From Podocnemis expansa (lineage: Eukaryota > Chordata > Testudines > Podocnemididae): 64,000 bases of DNA. The position numbers and the translations under genes were made by a program. The notes beneath the pieces were generated by a model. That model was not told the origin of the DNA, did no database searches, and saw only the letters and a list, made by a program, of their open reading frames with translations. Shown one piece after another: positions 23,501 through 36,696 of the stretch. Every line of letters starts with the position of its first letter. Position 1 is the stretch's first letter. The stretch is taken from contig ML682014.1 of NCBI GenBank assembly GCA_007922195.1, positions 4,614,631 through 4,678,630 on the forward strand, in the 5' to 3' direction.

Positions 23501-26500
23501 CAGGTAGTCCCAGAGAGTGGGTCACTGTACGGTTTGGCTTCTCAACATTTAGTAGCGTATAAACACACTCCGCTCAGCCCTTTGGCATCTAAGCTTATAA
23601 TACAGAAGAAACATCTTTTCCATTGTGTTTCTGGCTTTCCAAACTCCTCTTTGAGCTGCATTGTTTCACTTGCAATGCAATATTTGTCCTAATCTTCTAG
23701 CACAATATTTCCTGAAATCATTTATTTTCACTTTGTTCCTTTTAAAAACCAAAGTATTAATAAATTAAGGAGGAAAAAGGATTTGGGGCTGTGGAAGGCT
23801 TGGGGTTTTTTTGGGGAGTGGGGAGCAGATACTTATGCTTTCCTAGAACACACATTATTAGAGAAAAATATCCTCAAGAATCTTTTTTTTATTTAATGTT
23901 TGTATTTGTTTAAAGTTTATTATAGTAGAACAAAAAACTTCACAGTGTGCAATATGGGTGCTCTGTTCTGGAGAAATAGAGCCAACTTCTTCCTTTAAAT
24001 AATGTAAGGATAGCATCAATAATTTTTTTGAATTCCTGTTTAAAACTTGCATGGTTTGAGTCCTCATTATTTGTTAGAATTGGACTTCTTTGGAACTTTG
24101 CTTTACTCTGTTATCTCTTATTAAAAAGTAATCATGCTACTGCAGAATTTTTTTTTAAAAAAAATTACCAATTCAGAATAGTGCACCTATACAGATTACA
24201 GCATTAGACTTTTATTACCATTAGGGACCGAAAATTGTTTTCCTAAAGATTACAGATATTGAGATGCAATGGTTTTATGTCCACCCTAGCAAACAAGATA
24301 TGTGTATTTGCTTTGAAACTGGAAAGTCTTCCTAGTCTGTCATTCCCGAGCATGCTGAATGACCCCATTGTATTTATACTGTTTAAAATATTATTCTTTA
24401 CACATGAGAGAGAGGAACAACATTAGATTGAAACATGTCTATGCAGAGTTTCTCTTCATTTTAGGGGTGGGAAAGATTCATTGTTCAAAAGCTAGATAAT
24501 AGTCAAGAGGCTATGCTTCAAAGAACACAGTGGGCTGGTAGACAGGCTTGCAATTCTCTGGTCACTGGTGTATAACTAAGCAACCCAGAACTATAGCTTG
24601 CTTCAATTTTGCCTTGCAAACAAATGAAAGGCTGGGAATTGTAGCACATCCGGTACCTTTTGGAAATTTCAAAAAAAAACTCTTTTCCCATGTTTTAACT
24701 AACAATGGCAGATAAAGACTGTCATCTTAATGTCATGCTAGATTGGAGCAAACCATTGTTCTATTTTCAGAGAGGACTGGCTAGTCCAGCTGTGGAGCTG
24801 CTTAATCTCTGTATGATACAGCTTTCTTTTTCCCCATTACAAACACATTATGATGTACAGATCTTGGCATTCATCTGCTCTAACATGAGCATTTGACAGG
24901 CAATGTTAGGTTTAGCTAGATAATTCTTAAAGCTACAGAAACACAATTATATTTGATAAACCTGGGAAATTATACTTTCTGTAATTTAAGTATTTGTAAC
25001 AAGAGTATTGTGTTTAACTGCTATATACTTGTTAAGCATGAAGTAACTGTGACATAAAATGAATATTTTGTTTTGGATTAGTTTTGACAAACTTCAAAAT
25101 ATGTGAAAAGTCAGACTGAAGCAAGCTAAAATTTCTTAGCTAAAAGGACAAGCTTGACATGCAAAACATTGCAATTGTAGTGATAGGAAACTGATAGTAG
25201 AGGATGGAAAAAACCCATGATGATTCTGATATTAGTTTTAGTTTTTTTGTGAAACTCAAGCGAGGTTAATTGTAATTCAAAGTTGTTTCAGTGTACTGCA
25301 GGCTGATTTTCAAGTAAACACGGCCCCAAATGCAAAATGTAACTCTTAGTCTATGCATGGTTACACATACAGTTACTTCAAGGGTTGCCCCCGAGAATTA
25401 CTTCAGGTTTACACTACGTCAGAGGATTGAAACTCATATCAACCAGTTAAAAAAAAAAAAAAAAGATGAAAGCTCAGTGAGCTGAAATGACCAGTATTTG
25501 CAAGCTCTAATTGCAATCAATGCACTGAAGGTTGATGATTATTTTAGACCTGATTGTGTGAAACATGCACAAATACTGAATGTATTTGGACCTGATATTG
25601 AGAATACAAAATCACATCTGCTTCAAGAATTGCATTAATGAAATAATGTTCCACTAGGATGGGAATCAATGCAAAACCCTGCAAACATCCTCAGAATGAG
25701 ATTGAAAAAATGAAGGTCGTGAAAGGCTAACAATATCGCAAGATGATATTTCTTGTATTCTGCTCTCTTTCAAACATCAGGGAGCAGTGAACTGTCTTTT
25801 ATGCTTGTGACTTCCCCTGTGTGACACATGGCAAAACCAGAAATATGTAAGTTGAAAGAGTAGGAATTCTTCCCTAGGAAATAAGAATAGAGAATACCCC
25901 CCCAACCCCCTCAGAACATGCAGTTGACTTCCTTGCTTGGTGTGGAAGCAATAACCTTCTTTGCATCTTTATAAAGTACAGATCTTTTATGCTTTGAATC
26001 ACTCTGTATGACTTGCAGAATATATTTTTTAATATACTTAGGCAGCCCTTTTATACTGCAATGATGGGGGCTTGTCAAATATCCTACCAGCTGGCCTTGC
26101 ATGCATGCACAAGAGCAGAATAGGCAAGATAACATAAGTAGCCTTGCCTGTTCCATGATCCCCCATGTAGGAGTCAGCAACAATCATAGGTTTTGTGTCC
26201 ACTGAGAACCTACCCTTTCATAAAGTTTTAGTTTCCCTAGAGAGAATGAGGCACGGCCCTACCTCTCACTGGTCAAGGGACTCTTCTGACTTTCATTGAA
26301 ATAAGTGGAAGTTGTCTTAGATTCCAGCAGAGTTGAGAAGACACAGGATCCTTTTAATGGATGTTTGGGCTCTGGATACTTCATGCACTCCTACCAGACC
26401 ATTGGAGAAATTCTGCCTGAGTCATCATGATTCCCAGTATGCTTCTTTCTGGGAAGCCCCTCAACATCTCTTTACACAGATATGGTCTGTGGCTTAAAAG

Positions 26501-27635
26501 CCAACCAACGTACTACTTTTAATGCCAAACCTCTATTTAACATTTTAATCATCTGAGAAAACAACAAAATAAGCAAATACAGCATGGCATGGATCTTTTA
26601 ATAGTGTTGAAGCTAGAGTTTGTTTCCCCTGGATTGATTCAATTGGATCATTAACTTTCTATTGTTGGGTTTAATAGAGAATGATTGAAAAATCAATATA
26701 TTCATGCTTGAGATCATGGAAATGATAACATGTCAAAATGTCATAGGGTTTGAGGGGGTAATGATAGCGTGCAGAAGAAAATGGATCAAGTCTCCCTTTG
26801 ACTGCTGTACTTGCAGGCTGAAATCATGAAAGTTTCTCACTGAACCCTGTCTTTTACTTTCTAAATGCATTTGACATGCATTGTGACTCAATGTACATCT
26901 TATTTAAAAAAGAAAAAGAAGAAGAAAAAGGAAAAGAAAGCATTCCCTAAAGAAATCACTTAAATGAATCTCCCACACCAAAATGAAAGTGACAATATGT
27001 TAGTAGCTGTTCTAAGTGTATTTCAACTTACACATGAAATTACATATGATAGGCAGCTCTAATAACGCAAGTGATGAGAAAAAATTATGTGGTCTACATT
27101 CAATGTCCTCTCTCATAATATTTGCTGTTGATGGCAGATATTTTCTGCAATTTTAAAGTGAAGTGAGAATTGTAAATTTTATAACACAGCTTAGATGTTA
27201 GGATGAGTAAGAAAATGGTATTTGTTAATTGTAATTTCTCTTACAAAGTTCTACTTATGGAGCTATCCATATAACAGGGGAATGAGTTTGGAGGTTTTGA
27301 TAGGGCTTCTATAGGAATACTAAAAAGCCTTCTAACAGCAAACAACATTCACCCATTAATTTATTTTTATTATTTTTGGTTAAGTGTATGGAGTTTTAAA
27401 TGCATTTAGCCATGGTGTTTTGGGGTCCAATGAGACACTTAAAATCTCAATAATAAGTTCCAGAAATCTCACTCTTTTAAATTATGGCAACTTGAAAAGC
27501 CTGATCACATCAATGCTGGAATCCAGTTATGATTTCTCCTCTCATGCTGTTATAGCATCTACATATCCTGTATACTGGAAGATAGTGCCAGCTCTATACT
27601 AGGCATAGATTATCCCATATTGGGATCCTCAACTG
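20562..27635. other. AT-rich non-coding stretch
   Basis: About 7 kb without a recognised gene. It includes an A tract (about 25448-25464) and a GA-rich tract (about 26905-26940). Open frames are at chance length. Confidence 0.5.
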
Positions 27636-27645
27636 CCTTATTGAT

Positions 27646-27871
27646 TAAAAAAAAAATAAGCAAGGAGTCCTGTGGCACTTAGAGGCTAACAGATTTATTT
27701 ATCACACAAGCTTTCATGGGAGAAAATCCCACTGTGTCAGACATTTTGAAGAAGTGGGATTTTCTCCCACAAAAGCTCATGTGATAAATAAATCTGTTAG
27801 TCTTCAAGTGCCACAGGACTCCTTGATTTTTTGGCTGAACTAGACTAATATGGCTTCCCATTTGGAACATA
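27646..27871. mobile_element. Palindromic PLE pLTR pair with perfect 10-bp TSD
   Basis: The antisense arm starts CAAGGAGTCCTGTGGCAC (27661) and the sense arm runs from about 27749 to the complete outer end TGGCTTCCCATTTGGAAC. A short spacer separates the arms. CCTTATTGAT occurs at 27636-27645 and 27872-27881, a perfect 10-bp duplication. Between the left copy and the arm there is a short A-rich tract. Minus-strand hammerhead: CTGACAC in place of CUGANGA, GAAA kept. Plus-strand hammerhead: both boxes lost (GAAGAAG, CAAAAG). Confidence 0.85.
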
Positions 27872-27920
27872 CCTTATTGATGTGTTTCTAGTTTTTTGTC
27901 TTACCAGAGCAGAACTAACT

Positions 27921-27996
27921 TTGTTAGTCTTTTAAGTGCCACAGGACTCCTTGTTTGTTTTACTGAACCAGACTAACATGGCTACCCCTTTGGAAC
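27921..27996 (+). mobile_element. PLE pLTR 3' fragment
   Basis: Begins TTGTTAGTCTTTTAAGTGCC and ends GGCTACCCCTTTGGAAC, the complete outer end of the pLTR. It is only 50 bp downstream of the previous insertion but outside its target-site duplication, so it is a separate insertion. No clear duplication of its own was seen. Confidence 0.75.
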
Positions 27997-30384
27997 TTGG
28001 TATCATGGTATAGATTCATGTTGTGTATGCTAAGTTTCTGTTGCTAAAATTAGCTGGCATTTCCAAGAAATTTGTCCGGGGGGAAGGGGTGCTGTCTGCC
28101 CTATACAAACAATAATTTTGCCTCTGTGTCAGTTTCTACAATAGATGGAGTAATTTCCAAATCTGCTCTGAAAGAAGCAGTTGATTTTGCTAGATTTACA
28201 CTTTTTTATTCTTTCAGTCTCACAAGAATAGCTTGACACCATGAAATTGAAGCTCTAATCTAAATCTAACTTGGATTCAGATCTGGAGGTGAATACATCT
28301 TTGTTTGTCAGTCAGCTAAAAGTGTAATCCATTCCTCCTGTCTGAGGATTGAGTTAGTTTTCTGGATTTCTACATACATAATATGTTCTGTGTTCAGTCG
28401 GAGTTTGTGGATGTAACTCTACACTTTAACCAGTTTTCTTTCTTAGCATTTCTGTTGAAATTGTTTGTATTATGTTATAAGGTTCCTAAATGCAGCCATT
28501 AATTTCCCAATTACTTGCTTAATTTTTTTATCCACTCTGCTGCAATTTTCTGTCTAGAAACCTGACATTGCCCCATATACCTCTGGTCATTTGGTTCCTC
28601 CGTACATATAAGTCCCTAGATATGTATGTTTTTCTATATATTCTATGTTCCTGTGTTCCTTGTATATAGACCTATAGTGTTGTTTGCCCTATCAGTCTTT
28701 TTGTTATCATCCTTTGATTTTTTTAGTCTGATCCTATAAAATAAAGTATTGCAAGCTTTTTTTCCTTGTTTGTTTTTTTTTAAGGCATAATCCTGTCCTT
28801 TTAAAATTTTTACCATGGATTACAATGGCAAGCAGGATGTAAATCAGAATTTTATGCTAATTTCAATGAGATTCCTAGTATAGCTTGCCTTAAATGACTG
28901 TAAATTGAGACTGCTTTTAAAATGCAGATAAACTGCCTTGCAATAAAGAGGATGAATAATGAATTCTTTTGAAATTAGGTCTGGGCAAAGGGTAAAATTT
29001 CATTTTGTCTCTCCTAGAGCTCTTCTAATTGGAGGTATAGAATTTTGTGGGTCATATTCTGCTCTTAGTTGCACCAAAGCAAAATTTGACCATTCAAATA
29101 TAAATCATGAATAACAAAACCATAAAATATTAACTGAATTGTTTAAAATAGACTTTCCAGCCCTCCTTCAAGTGATAAAAGAAACTCATGAGGTCAGCAG
29201 GCTTTCTCACTAGAAAATTGCTTTAAAAACATTCTTAAATGTTCTCTGGGCTTCTATCCAAAAACCTTTAAAAACACCTTCTATTTGTCCTCCCCTAGTA
29301 ATCAATCAGGCCTGCAAGTTGTCATCATGTCTAAACATTTGCAACTTATCTCACATTTTGCACTCAGCAATAAGTCTTCACAAAAGACTTCAAGGGCTCT
29401 ATATCTTGAACAAGCATATTTGTTAACAACAAGGCCTGATTTGATTACAATTGGTGACAAATTAAAAAAAAAAGAAACATTTTAATGTGGACTGGGTTAG
29501 CAGAGGTTCAAATTCAGATAACTGAATGGCAATATGGTTCATTTACCACAGGTTTTAATGACACCAGATCTCTTAAAAAATCTTTCAAAGATTGGTTTTA
29601 TTGAACTGAAAAGCCAGAATGTCTAATTTGAGTTTGACCATGAGCTTCCTTTTGGGCAACAAGCTACACAAGCCGCAAGTTGCCCAAGAAAGCAGTGTTT
29701 GTAACTACCCACGTCTAATTCATATTGCTATATGCAGCCCTAAGGTGACAATTATTTCTGAATTCCACAACAAATGGAGGCCTGATATGATGGCTAAAGC
29801 AGAATAGCTTTTTTTTTTCTCCCTTATTACAGCCTGTAGAAGGCCTCATGGCTAGTAACAATATGTCATCTCCAATCTTATTTCATATTCCTAAACTGCA
29901 TTTTCATTAACCCGCTTTTTATTTTGCATCCTGTAAACTGAAACAGCACCAGCGTTGTTTCAAGAATAATTGTGAGAAACTATCTGGGAATGAAGAGTTG
30001 AAGTAGATTATGTGGCCATTCTGCAAAAGGAGAAATATTGAGTTTCTGTACAACTTTGTTATGGGGGAGAAATGGATTTGGAAAATTCCAGAGCATTTTC
30101 TGAAAAAAAATGAAAAGTTATTTGATACGTAAGACTTCTTCGATAGCATTCTTTGGCAGAAGTGCTCAAATAAATCCAACATATAGGACTGTTTCATTGA
30201 CAGGCATGAGTGCATGCTTGTCTCTCTTAAAATTCTTTTCCAAACTAAAAACATAAATAAATAAAAATTATCAACTGCAACTTATTAATGATATGCTTCT
30301 GTTTTACAATGTTGTTAGGAGAAAGCCCACTAGACACTGAAAGGGGTTAAGGGAGGAGATCTGGAAAGCCTACTTGACAAACAA
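27997..30384. other. AT-rich non-coding stretch
   Basis: No gene or mobile element recognised. Confidence 0.5.
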
Positions 30385-30575
30385 GGCAGGATGAGCTTCA
30401 GTTTGTGATAGAGACAAGCTTTCAAGCTACACACAGATCTTCAGCTCTGGGAAAGATACTCAGAATGTCACAGCTAAATACAAGATGGAATGATAGCTTA
30501 TCTTAGGTAGTTAGTACATATTCTAAGAGATAATTCAAGGTGAAATGACCCATTAATGCCTCTATAAAACATCTC
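30385..30575 (-). mobile_element. Remnant of a second PLE family (pLTR and 3' region)
   Basis: The plus strand reads GAGACAAGCTTTCAAGCTAC, then AGATCTTCAGCTCTGGGAAA and CAGAATGTCACAGCTAAATA. I recognise this as the complement of a widespread reptile repeat. On the minus strand it contains CTGAAGA (30438-30444) and GAAA (30420-30423) followed by GCTTGTC, the layout of a stem-III-less hammerhead. About five bases of the stem II 5' strand appear deleted and stem I is mispaired, so this copy is broken. The pLTR sequence differs from the family at 10799. Confidence 0.6.
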
Positions 30576-31033
30576 TAGAGTGATGAGGAAGAGGCTATTT
30601 CCAGTTTAATTTTTGCTTTCCAATTTGCCTTTAACCAAACAACACTTTAATCAAACAACAAATGTGAAGAATAAAGAACGTTAATTAGCAGACTGTTTTA
30701 AAACATGGTTTAAGTATGGTTCCTGTTGACTAGAGCAGGGAGAATACTACAGAGAAACTTGAATTTTAAAACACATTCATTTAAAACACTTCAGCCATTC
30801 TCTTGCCCTTTTTGCATTTGTGCTTTCATATTATTCATATAGTTCATATAATTACAAATGTCCATGCACAGCCACTTTCAAAGTGGCACATGCAAGTAGT
30901 CATCCATCACATTTTAAAATCACATCAATGTCTATTTGCACCTTAGGTGATTGCATGCTCATCCAGCCTAAGGTGGTGTCTTGAACTATATATCCACACC
31001 TGCACAGGAACATAATGGGAAGTAAGACTGTAA

Positions 31034-31349
31034 GGCTGTGTTCACACTGTAAGGGTGTGTTCAACGGCATTGTTTTGAAACAACTTAAACCCCATTTGGG
31101 GGTGAAACAACGTTGTTTCGAAACAATTGTTTCAAAACATTGCAGTCTGAACATGTTGTTTCAAAACAACAGTGACTTGTTTCGAAACAACTGTTGCCTG
31201 AAACTGCTATTTCGCTTTGAGCTTTTTTCCTTAATTCGAATTAACAAACTGTTAATTCAAATTAAGTTATTTCAAAATAAGGCATTATTTCAATACAAGT
31301 TGTTTCGACACAGCTTGTATCGAAATAATGCCTGTGTGTGAACGCAGCC
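31034..31349. mobile_element. TCGA-palindrome MITE with TAA TSD
   Basis: Ends GGCTGTGTTCACAC and GTGTGAACGCAGCC, bracketed by TAA at 31031-31033 and 31350-31352. The interior holds TTTCGAAACAA, TTAATTCGAATTAAC and TTATTTCAAAATAA words, as in 1-231 and 48956-49351. The left terminus and target site are duplicated (31027-31044 and 31046-31063). No coding capacity; frames at 30900-31154 and 31015-31341 are artefacts. Confidence 0.8.
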
Positions 31350-31352
31350 TAA

Positions 31353-31827
31353 TAGTTTCATCATGCAGTAAGAATTAGGAACTTGAAATTAGTAAGCAGT
31401 TAATGGGAGAGAATGAGTGAACACTTGGATCTACTTTCCAATGCGCTAGCCAGTGCAGATGGTCAGAAGTAAATCACTACCTCCTTCTCAGCCCTCAGAG
31501 CAATGAGGGAAGTATGCTTCATAGAAGGGTTCCTGAGGTACACTGCCTCCTGGGAGGACACCTTGGGGGGTATTACAGTGCTAAGCAACTCCCCTCGTTT
31601 AGGACTGTATATACAGGCTTAATTTAGCACCTGAAATCTATGCAGTTTATCTGACTAATTAAAATTAACCAACATAAGTCCAATAGCAAATACTCAAGAA
31701 GAACACAATTAATCATGCTCAGGCCATGAGTTAAAAAACTTCTCAGACAGAATATTATTTAATTATTTTATGTGGTGCATACATTTTGAGGCAATTGTAG
31801 TCTCCTCATGGAATGATTTTTTCACTG
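31353..31827. other. Non-coding stretch
   Basis: Nothing recognised. Confidence 0.45.
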
Positions 31828-31957
31828 TAAGTTTTTAAGAACAAGTTAGACAAACACCTGTCAGGAATGGTCTGATAATACTGAGTCCTGCCACAGTGCA
31901 GGGGACTGGGATAGATGACATATCAAGGTTCCTTCTGGTCCTACATTTCTATGATGA
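31828..31957 (+). mobile_element. CR1 LINE 3' end fragment
   Basis: AAGAACAAGTTAGACAAACA then CTGTCAGGAATGGTCTGATA, GCAGGGGACTGGGATAGATG and CCTTCTGGTCCTAC, ending at TTTCTATGATG. This is the order of the CR1 ORF2 C-terminus and 3' UTR, including the terminal ATTCTATGAT-type repeat. Heavily 5' truncated, as most CR1 copies are. Confidence 0.8.
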
Positions 31958-34900
31958 GCACAGAAACGAAGGTCCAATTTGTCTGACACATCACTAGTTA
32001 CAAAATGTTCAATCAACTCTGTTGCTTCTTTGGTTTACCTGGCCAATATGGATTGCTCTATAGTCACTTTATAAATAAAAGTGGAAAATGGTTCTCCCAT
32101 CCTGTGAAAATTTCAGATATCAAAATATTTTCCAGTTAAAATTTTGAAGATTTTCATGAACTTGGAAAACATCAGTTTAAGACAACCAAAAATTTATTTC
32201 TATAATTTTGCAACATTTTTTGATAAAAACTTTATGGTAAATTATTAAAAGAAAATCATTTTGAAATGGAAAAACCAACATTTTTCATTTTGAAAACATC
32301 AAAATGAAACATTTTGACAATTTCATAATTTTATTTTCCAAAAGTACTTCTGCTGAAAAATTTGTCAATTATTAGTCCTTTCCTAGGAACAGTTTCAGTT
32401 TTGACAAACGGGCATGTTCCAACAAAAGCATTTAATGAGAAAACCCCAAGCAGAGAGATACAACCAGACAGACTACACAAGTGTTTAATTACTACTCCAC
32501 AGATTTCCTTGTATTGAGTTCCATTGATTAATCTTATCTAGGGCTACTTCTTCTCTAATCATCACAGATATGTCAATGTCCCCACCATTCAGCCTCTGCT
32601 GAAGGAAGCTCTTAATTCCCAATTTGGCCATAGGCACTATCCCTTCTAGTTACCAGTGGATTGTACTTTATTGAATGTTTTTAATTCTTGAAGAAAGTTG
32701 AATAACTGAGCAATATGCTAGGCTGTATACCAGCCAGCATTCATTGTCTATCAAAGGAATTCAGGATAACATTTTACAGTAAGTGGGCATTATTTACTGC
32801 TAAATTACAATGGAATTCCTGTGGTATCACATATTATATTCACATTAAAACCAAATGAGCTCATCATGATTAATGTTACTACAATGAATGCTGAAGGAAT
32901 TAAAAACAATTATCCACTCATTGTAAAGGGTTGCTGATAATTAGGGCTATTACACAAAAAGGTACATTTTAAGCAATCACTGTCGTTAATCCATTCAGCA
33001 TTATATTATGCTGTGCTGATAACAATGAGTTCTCCTCACAGTCTTGTGCCTCTCACTTGTGTCCATCAATAATCCATTGTACTCTACCTCCACTAGCTGA
33101 GCACCAAGTCATGAACACTTCAATAAAATGCTAACTGTTAGGAGCCTTTATTTGCTTTCAGTTGTGTTCGTGTCAAACTATTAGTAACATACAATTATAC
33201 AGATATTTTTAAAGGAAGGACCATGATATAAACTAATAAAGCAGTCTGCTGCTGCTTTTTTTTAAAACAAAGTAGGGAGGGAGGAAATGAAGTGTGCGTA
33301 TGTGTTGGTATCTTTAATGTGCAGATGACATATTTATGTAAGGGCTAAATCCACCTCTACTGACTTAAATGAGAGCTTAATTAAAAGTTTAAGCAAATAT
33401 AGTACTTCTCTGTGTTTTCTGCCCTATATTCATCTCATTATTTGTTGCTTTCTTTTATCTTATATTATGATTGTAAGATTTTTGGGACAGAACACTTGCA
33501 TTTCTTGTTGACTTGTGAACAGCTATGTATGTTGTTAACCATTAAGAAATAATAATAAGTGGGAGCTGAAATATAATACTTATGTTTGCTCAACTTTCAA
33601 GTTATACATGGCATAAAATTACATGGCAATCAAAGATCATATTAAAATTCTAATTATAATCTTTCCAGTTGGTCACAGTTATGCTACAACAACTAAGCTA
33701 AATTCCACATTGAAAATCATTACTTTAGGGTTTTATTTTACATTAAATAAATAAATAAAACTTCCTTTGTTGTAATCGATTTATATTTTCTATGATGGCA
33801 ATCACCCCATCCCAAATACATTGACTATACCAGGAAGATCTTGCATTAATCCATAAAGGATAATAGCATTTGTTATAAACTATAAAGGAGTTTTTGATGA
33901 GTCTGTTAAGGCTGTATAAACATCACTCTGTTTAAAAATTAATGTGTATCAAAATCAAAAAAAATATTAGAAAACCAATTTCATACCTTTAGATCCTGAT
34001 TCAACAAGTTCTATAAGCGTATGTCATATTTTGGGATGCAACCGTGACCAGTAAGTGGTTGTGTCACTACCTGCCCTGCAACATTGGGTATCTTAAATGC
34101 TCTGCTGCTGTAACTCATCAGCTGGGCATCAACAGACAGCAGACAAGCCTGCACTTCCCGGTGATTGTATACTGTGAAGGCCTGTTTCTGAACTCAGTTC
34201 CCAGCAGCCTGTGTACAACACAACAGCTCACATTGGTCTCCATCAGCCTTGGTTACTTCTTGTAGCATGACCCCCTCCAGCCTACCCCCAGTCCTGAATT
34301 TCACCAAAACCATCTGCTCTGACATGTCTGGTCTTTTCCTGGAATACTCAGAAAAATAATAAAGCTTGTTGTTTCTTCAAAGATACTACAGTATAATTTA
34401 TTACCTTAAATTGAATTAATAATCACTTTAATTCAAACACAGCACTGAGTGGGTTAAGATAAAAAGATTTATTAATAAATGGGCATAGATTAACACATAC
34501 CAAAGTAGATGAGGTTACAAACAAACAAAAATAAAAATATGCTTTCAAATAGTTAAGACCTAATTTAAAAAGCTAACGACTTTAGTTTTCTCACCAATCA
34601 CTTACTCTTCAACCATAGCAAATTTTTCTATCAAGACCTTTCACAGAAGTACAAGGAGCCGATTTCCTTTGTCTTGCTTGGTGAAAAATATTTACCTATT
34701 TTTAATTCCTAGAGATTTTAACACCCTTGGCTGAAGGACCTATCTTTTTCAGCTTGCAAGAGCCTTGGCCTGTTGTGCCTGTCCAGTGATGGATTCCAAA
34801 ATGCTTCTTTTCTCAGCTCTCAGCTTCCCAAACTAATTGTTATATCCCCAGACTTGGGATGATCTCATGCTGTTCTTCCCTTTCTGTGTACTTTTACTCC

Positions 34901-36696
34901 CTCTGCTGACTTATATGTAAATGCAGCTTCCATGGTTTCTGGTCTCACCTTGACTAATTTCTTTGGAGACATAATCTACCATATATCCATAATTCTTTGT
35001 AAACATCTACACTTACACCACACAAGAATATTCATGAATGAGTCATTAGTTTGTCAATGATACATTGCCTGCCACCTTTTGGGTATATCTTCTGACAACA
35101 GCATGTTAGGTGTGGAGAGCATGTCAGGCCTGACAAGAGTTGCTGACACACACTATTGAACCAAAAACTGGTTACTGTGTCACAGTATGCACCTAATTTT
35201 ACATACATGAATAATTCTAATGCATCTATTGATATGCTTAAGCTTGAGTGCATGCTTAGGTTTCTTACTAAATCAGGGCTTCAGAATTCCCTGAGATAAA
35301 ACTTCTAAAAAAGTCAGAGAGATTTTTTTCCCTAAGGACTGCTGGCTTTGTCCTTTAGGTAGAACACCTGTGTTATTTAGTATTGGTATAAATCACTTTT
35401 ACAAATGCCCTTTTACTTGCATATCTGTCATACATTTCTTTCTTACTTTGTGTTTTTGACAGTTTTAACATTCATAAAACATCTAAAAAACATGTTTTCA
35501 ACAAAAGTATTCACTTGTAAATGATAAGATGAAAGACTGGAGGGTAATAGTACTGAATTATAGGGTGGTGTTTAAAAGCTAAAGAAAGATAAAGTTTCAA
35601 GGTCTGCAGAGTGCAGTACCTATTAAAATGTCTCTTTTCAAGAAAGCTAACTGAATGTGGAATGCAGCCATTCCATTTTGCTCTTGTCCAGAATGCTGTT
35701 GACAAAAGCAACACCTTGTTGGCATTGACCATGCTTCACCTTGTTAGGCTCACCAGTTCTTATATAGTGATGCTTGATATTATTCTCTGTAAGTGACATG
35801 ACCTCCACTGCATCAATTCACAAAGATTAATGTCTTTTTAGCAGTGACTACTCTATTCTTAAGAGTATCGCTTTGTGATAAAATGCTATATTTATTCTCC
35901 TTTCACATGATGTAGCTGTTGTCTCTCAGCAAAAGAAAAAAGGTTAACAGTTTATTTCTCAGTACTTGAAAACTTCCTGTGATTATAAAACAAAATACTG
36001 AAAAATCCCACATGGAAAAATTCACAGCTGGTGTAAATCAGCATGGCTCCATCAGATGGTGAATATGTGCTGGTTTGTACTGGGACATAGCTCTAGCTTT
36101 CTTTGTCTATGCAGTCTGTATGGAATTCAATCAGAGCCAACATGCTGAAATTGCTTTGTTCGTTTATAATTTCAAATTTAAAAACAACTTCTCAACTTAG
36201 AAATCATTGGTCAAATATTACTTTCTTTATTCAGTCAAAATGCCCAGTGAAGTCAGTAGGAGTTTTGTGTGAGTGTTAAGTGACATAATTAGCTCAGGGA
36301 TTGTTAGAAAGGACGATTCATAAAGTCTATCTTAAAAACAAAATAAAAGCCCACTGTGTGTCCCAAATATCTTTGGAAAACACCACAAGAGGAACAAAGC
36401 ACCTGGCAGCTTTGGATTCATAACTAACAATATTTTACTACCCGAGTTGTCTGTTTCAAATTTTGTGACACACTTTTATGTCTGCATTTGGAGCTAGAGG
36501 AACAAGTACAACCTGGAGCAGACATACACAAGGCAGATCTACGCTGCCCGCTGTTTTTGGTGACAGTTGAATGAAGAAAGCAAGTTACTTAAAATAACTT
36601 GTGTATCAGTTCAACTGCCCTATGCCAAGTGTGTCCACTCCTCTGAGTCAAAGGGAGGGACCTTCCTTCGACTCAACACTACTTCAGTTGCTGGTA
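31958..36696. other. AT-rich non-coding stretch
   Basis: It contains one MIR-like fragment (33465-33560). The part at about 34030-35250 differs in texture, with GATTTATTAATAAATGGGCA at about 34467 and pyrimidine-rich sequence beyond. It may be the antisense of an old retroelement, but I cannot name a family. About 36533-36695 resembles a truncated MITE start (GCAGATCTACGCTGCCCGC). No gene seen. Confidence 0.45.
33465..33560 (+). repeat. MIR/CORE-SINE-like fragment, diverged
   Basis: ATGATTGTAAGATTTTTGGGACAG followed by a tail ending AAATAATAATAA. It resembles the opposite orientation of the family at 49640-49830 (TTGTAAGCTCTTTGGGGCAG ...). Weak. Confidence 0.4.

Noticed and set aside
30900..31341. 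Frames of 84 and 108 codons with repeated LFQN/FRNN peptides
   Set aside because: The repeated peptides are translations of the MITE's TTCGAA words.
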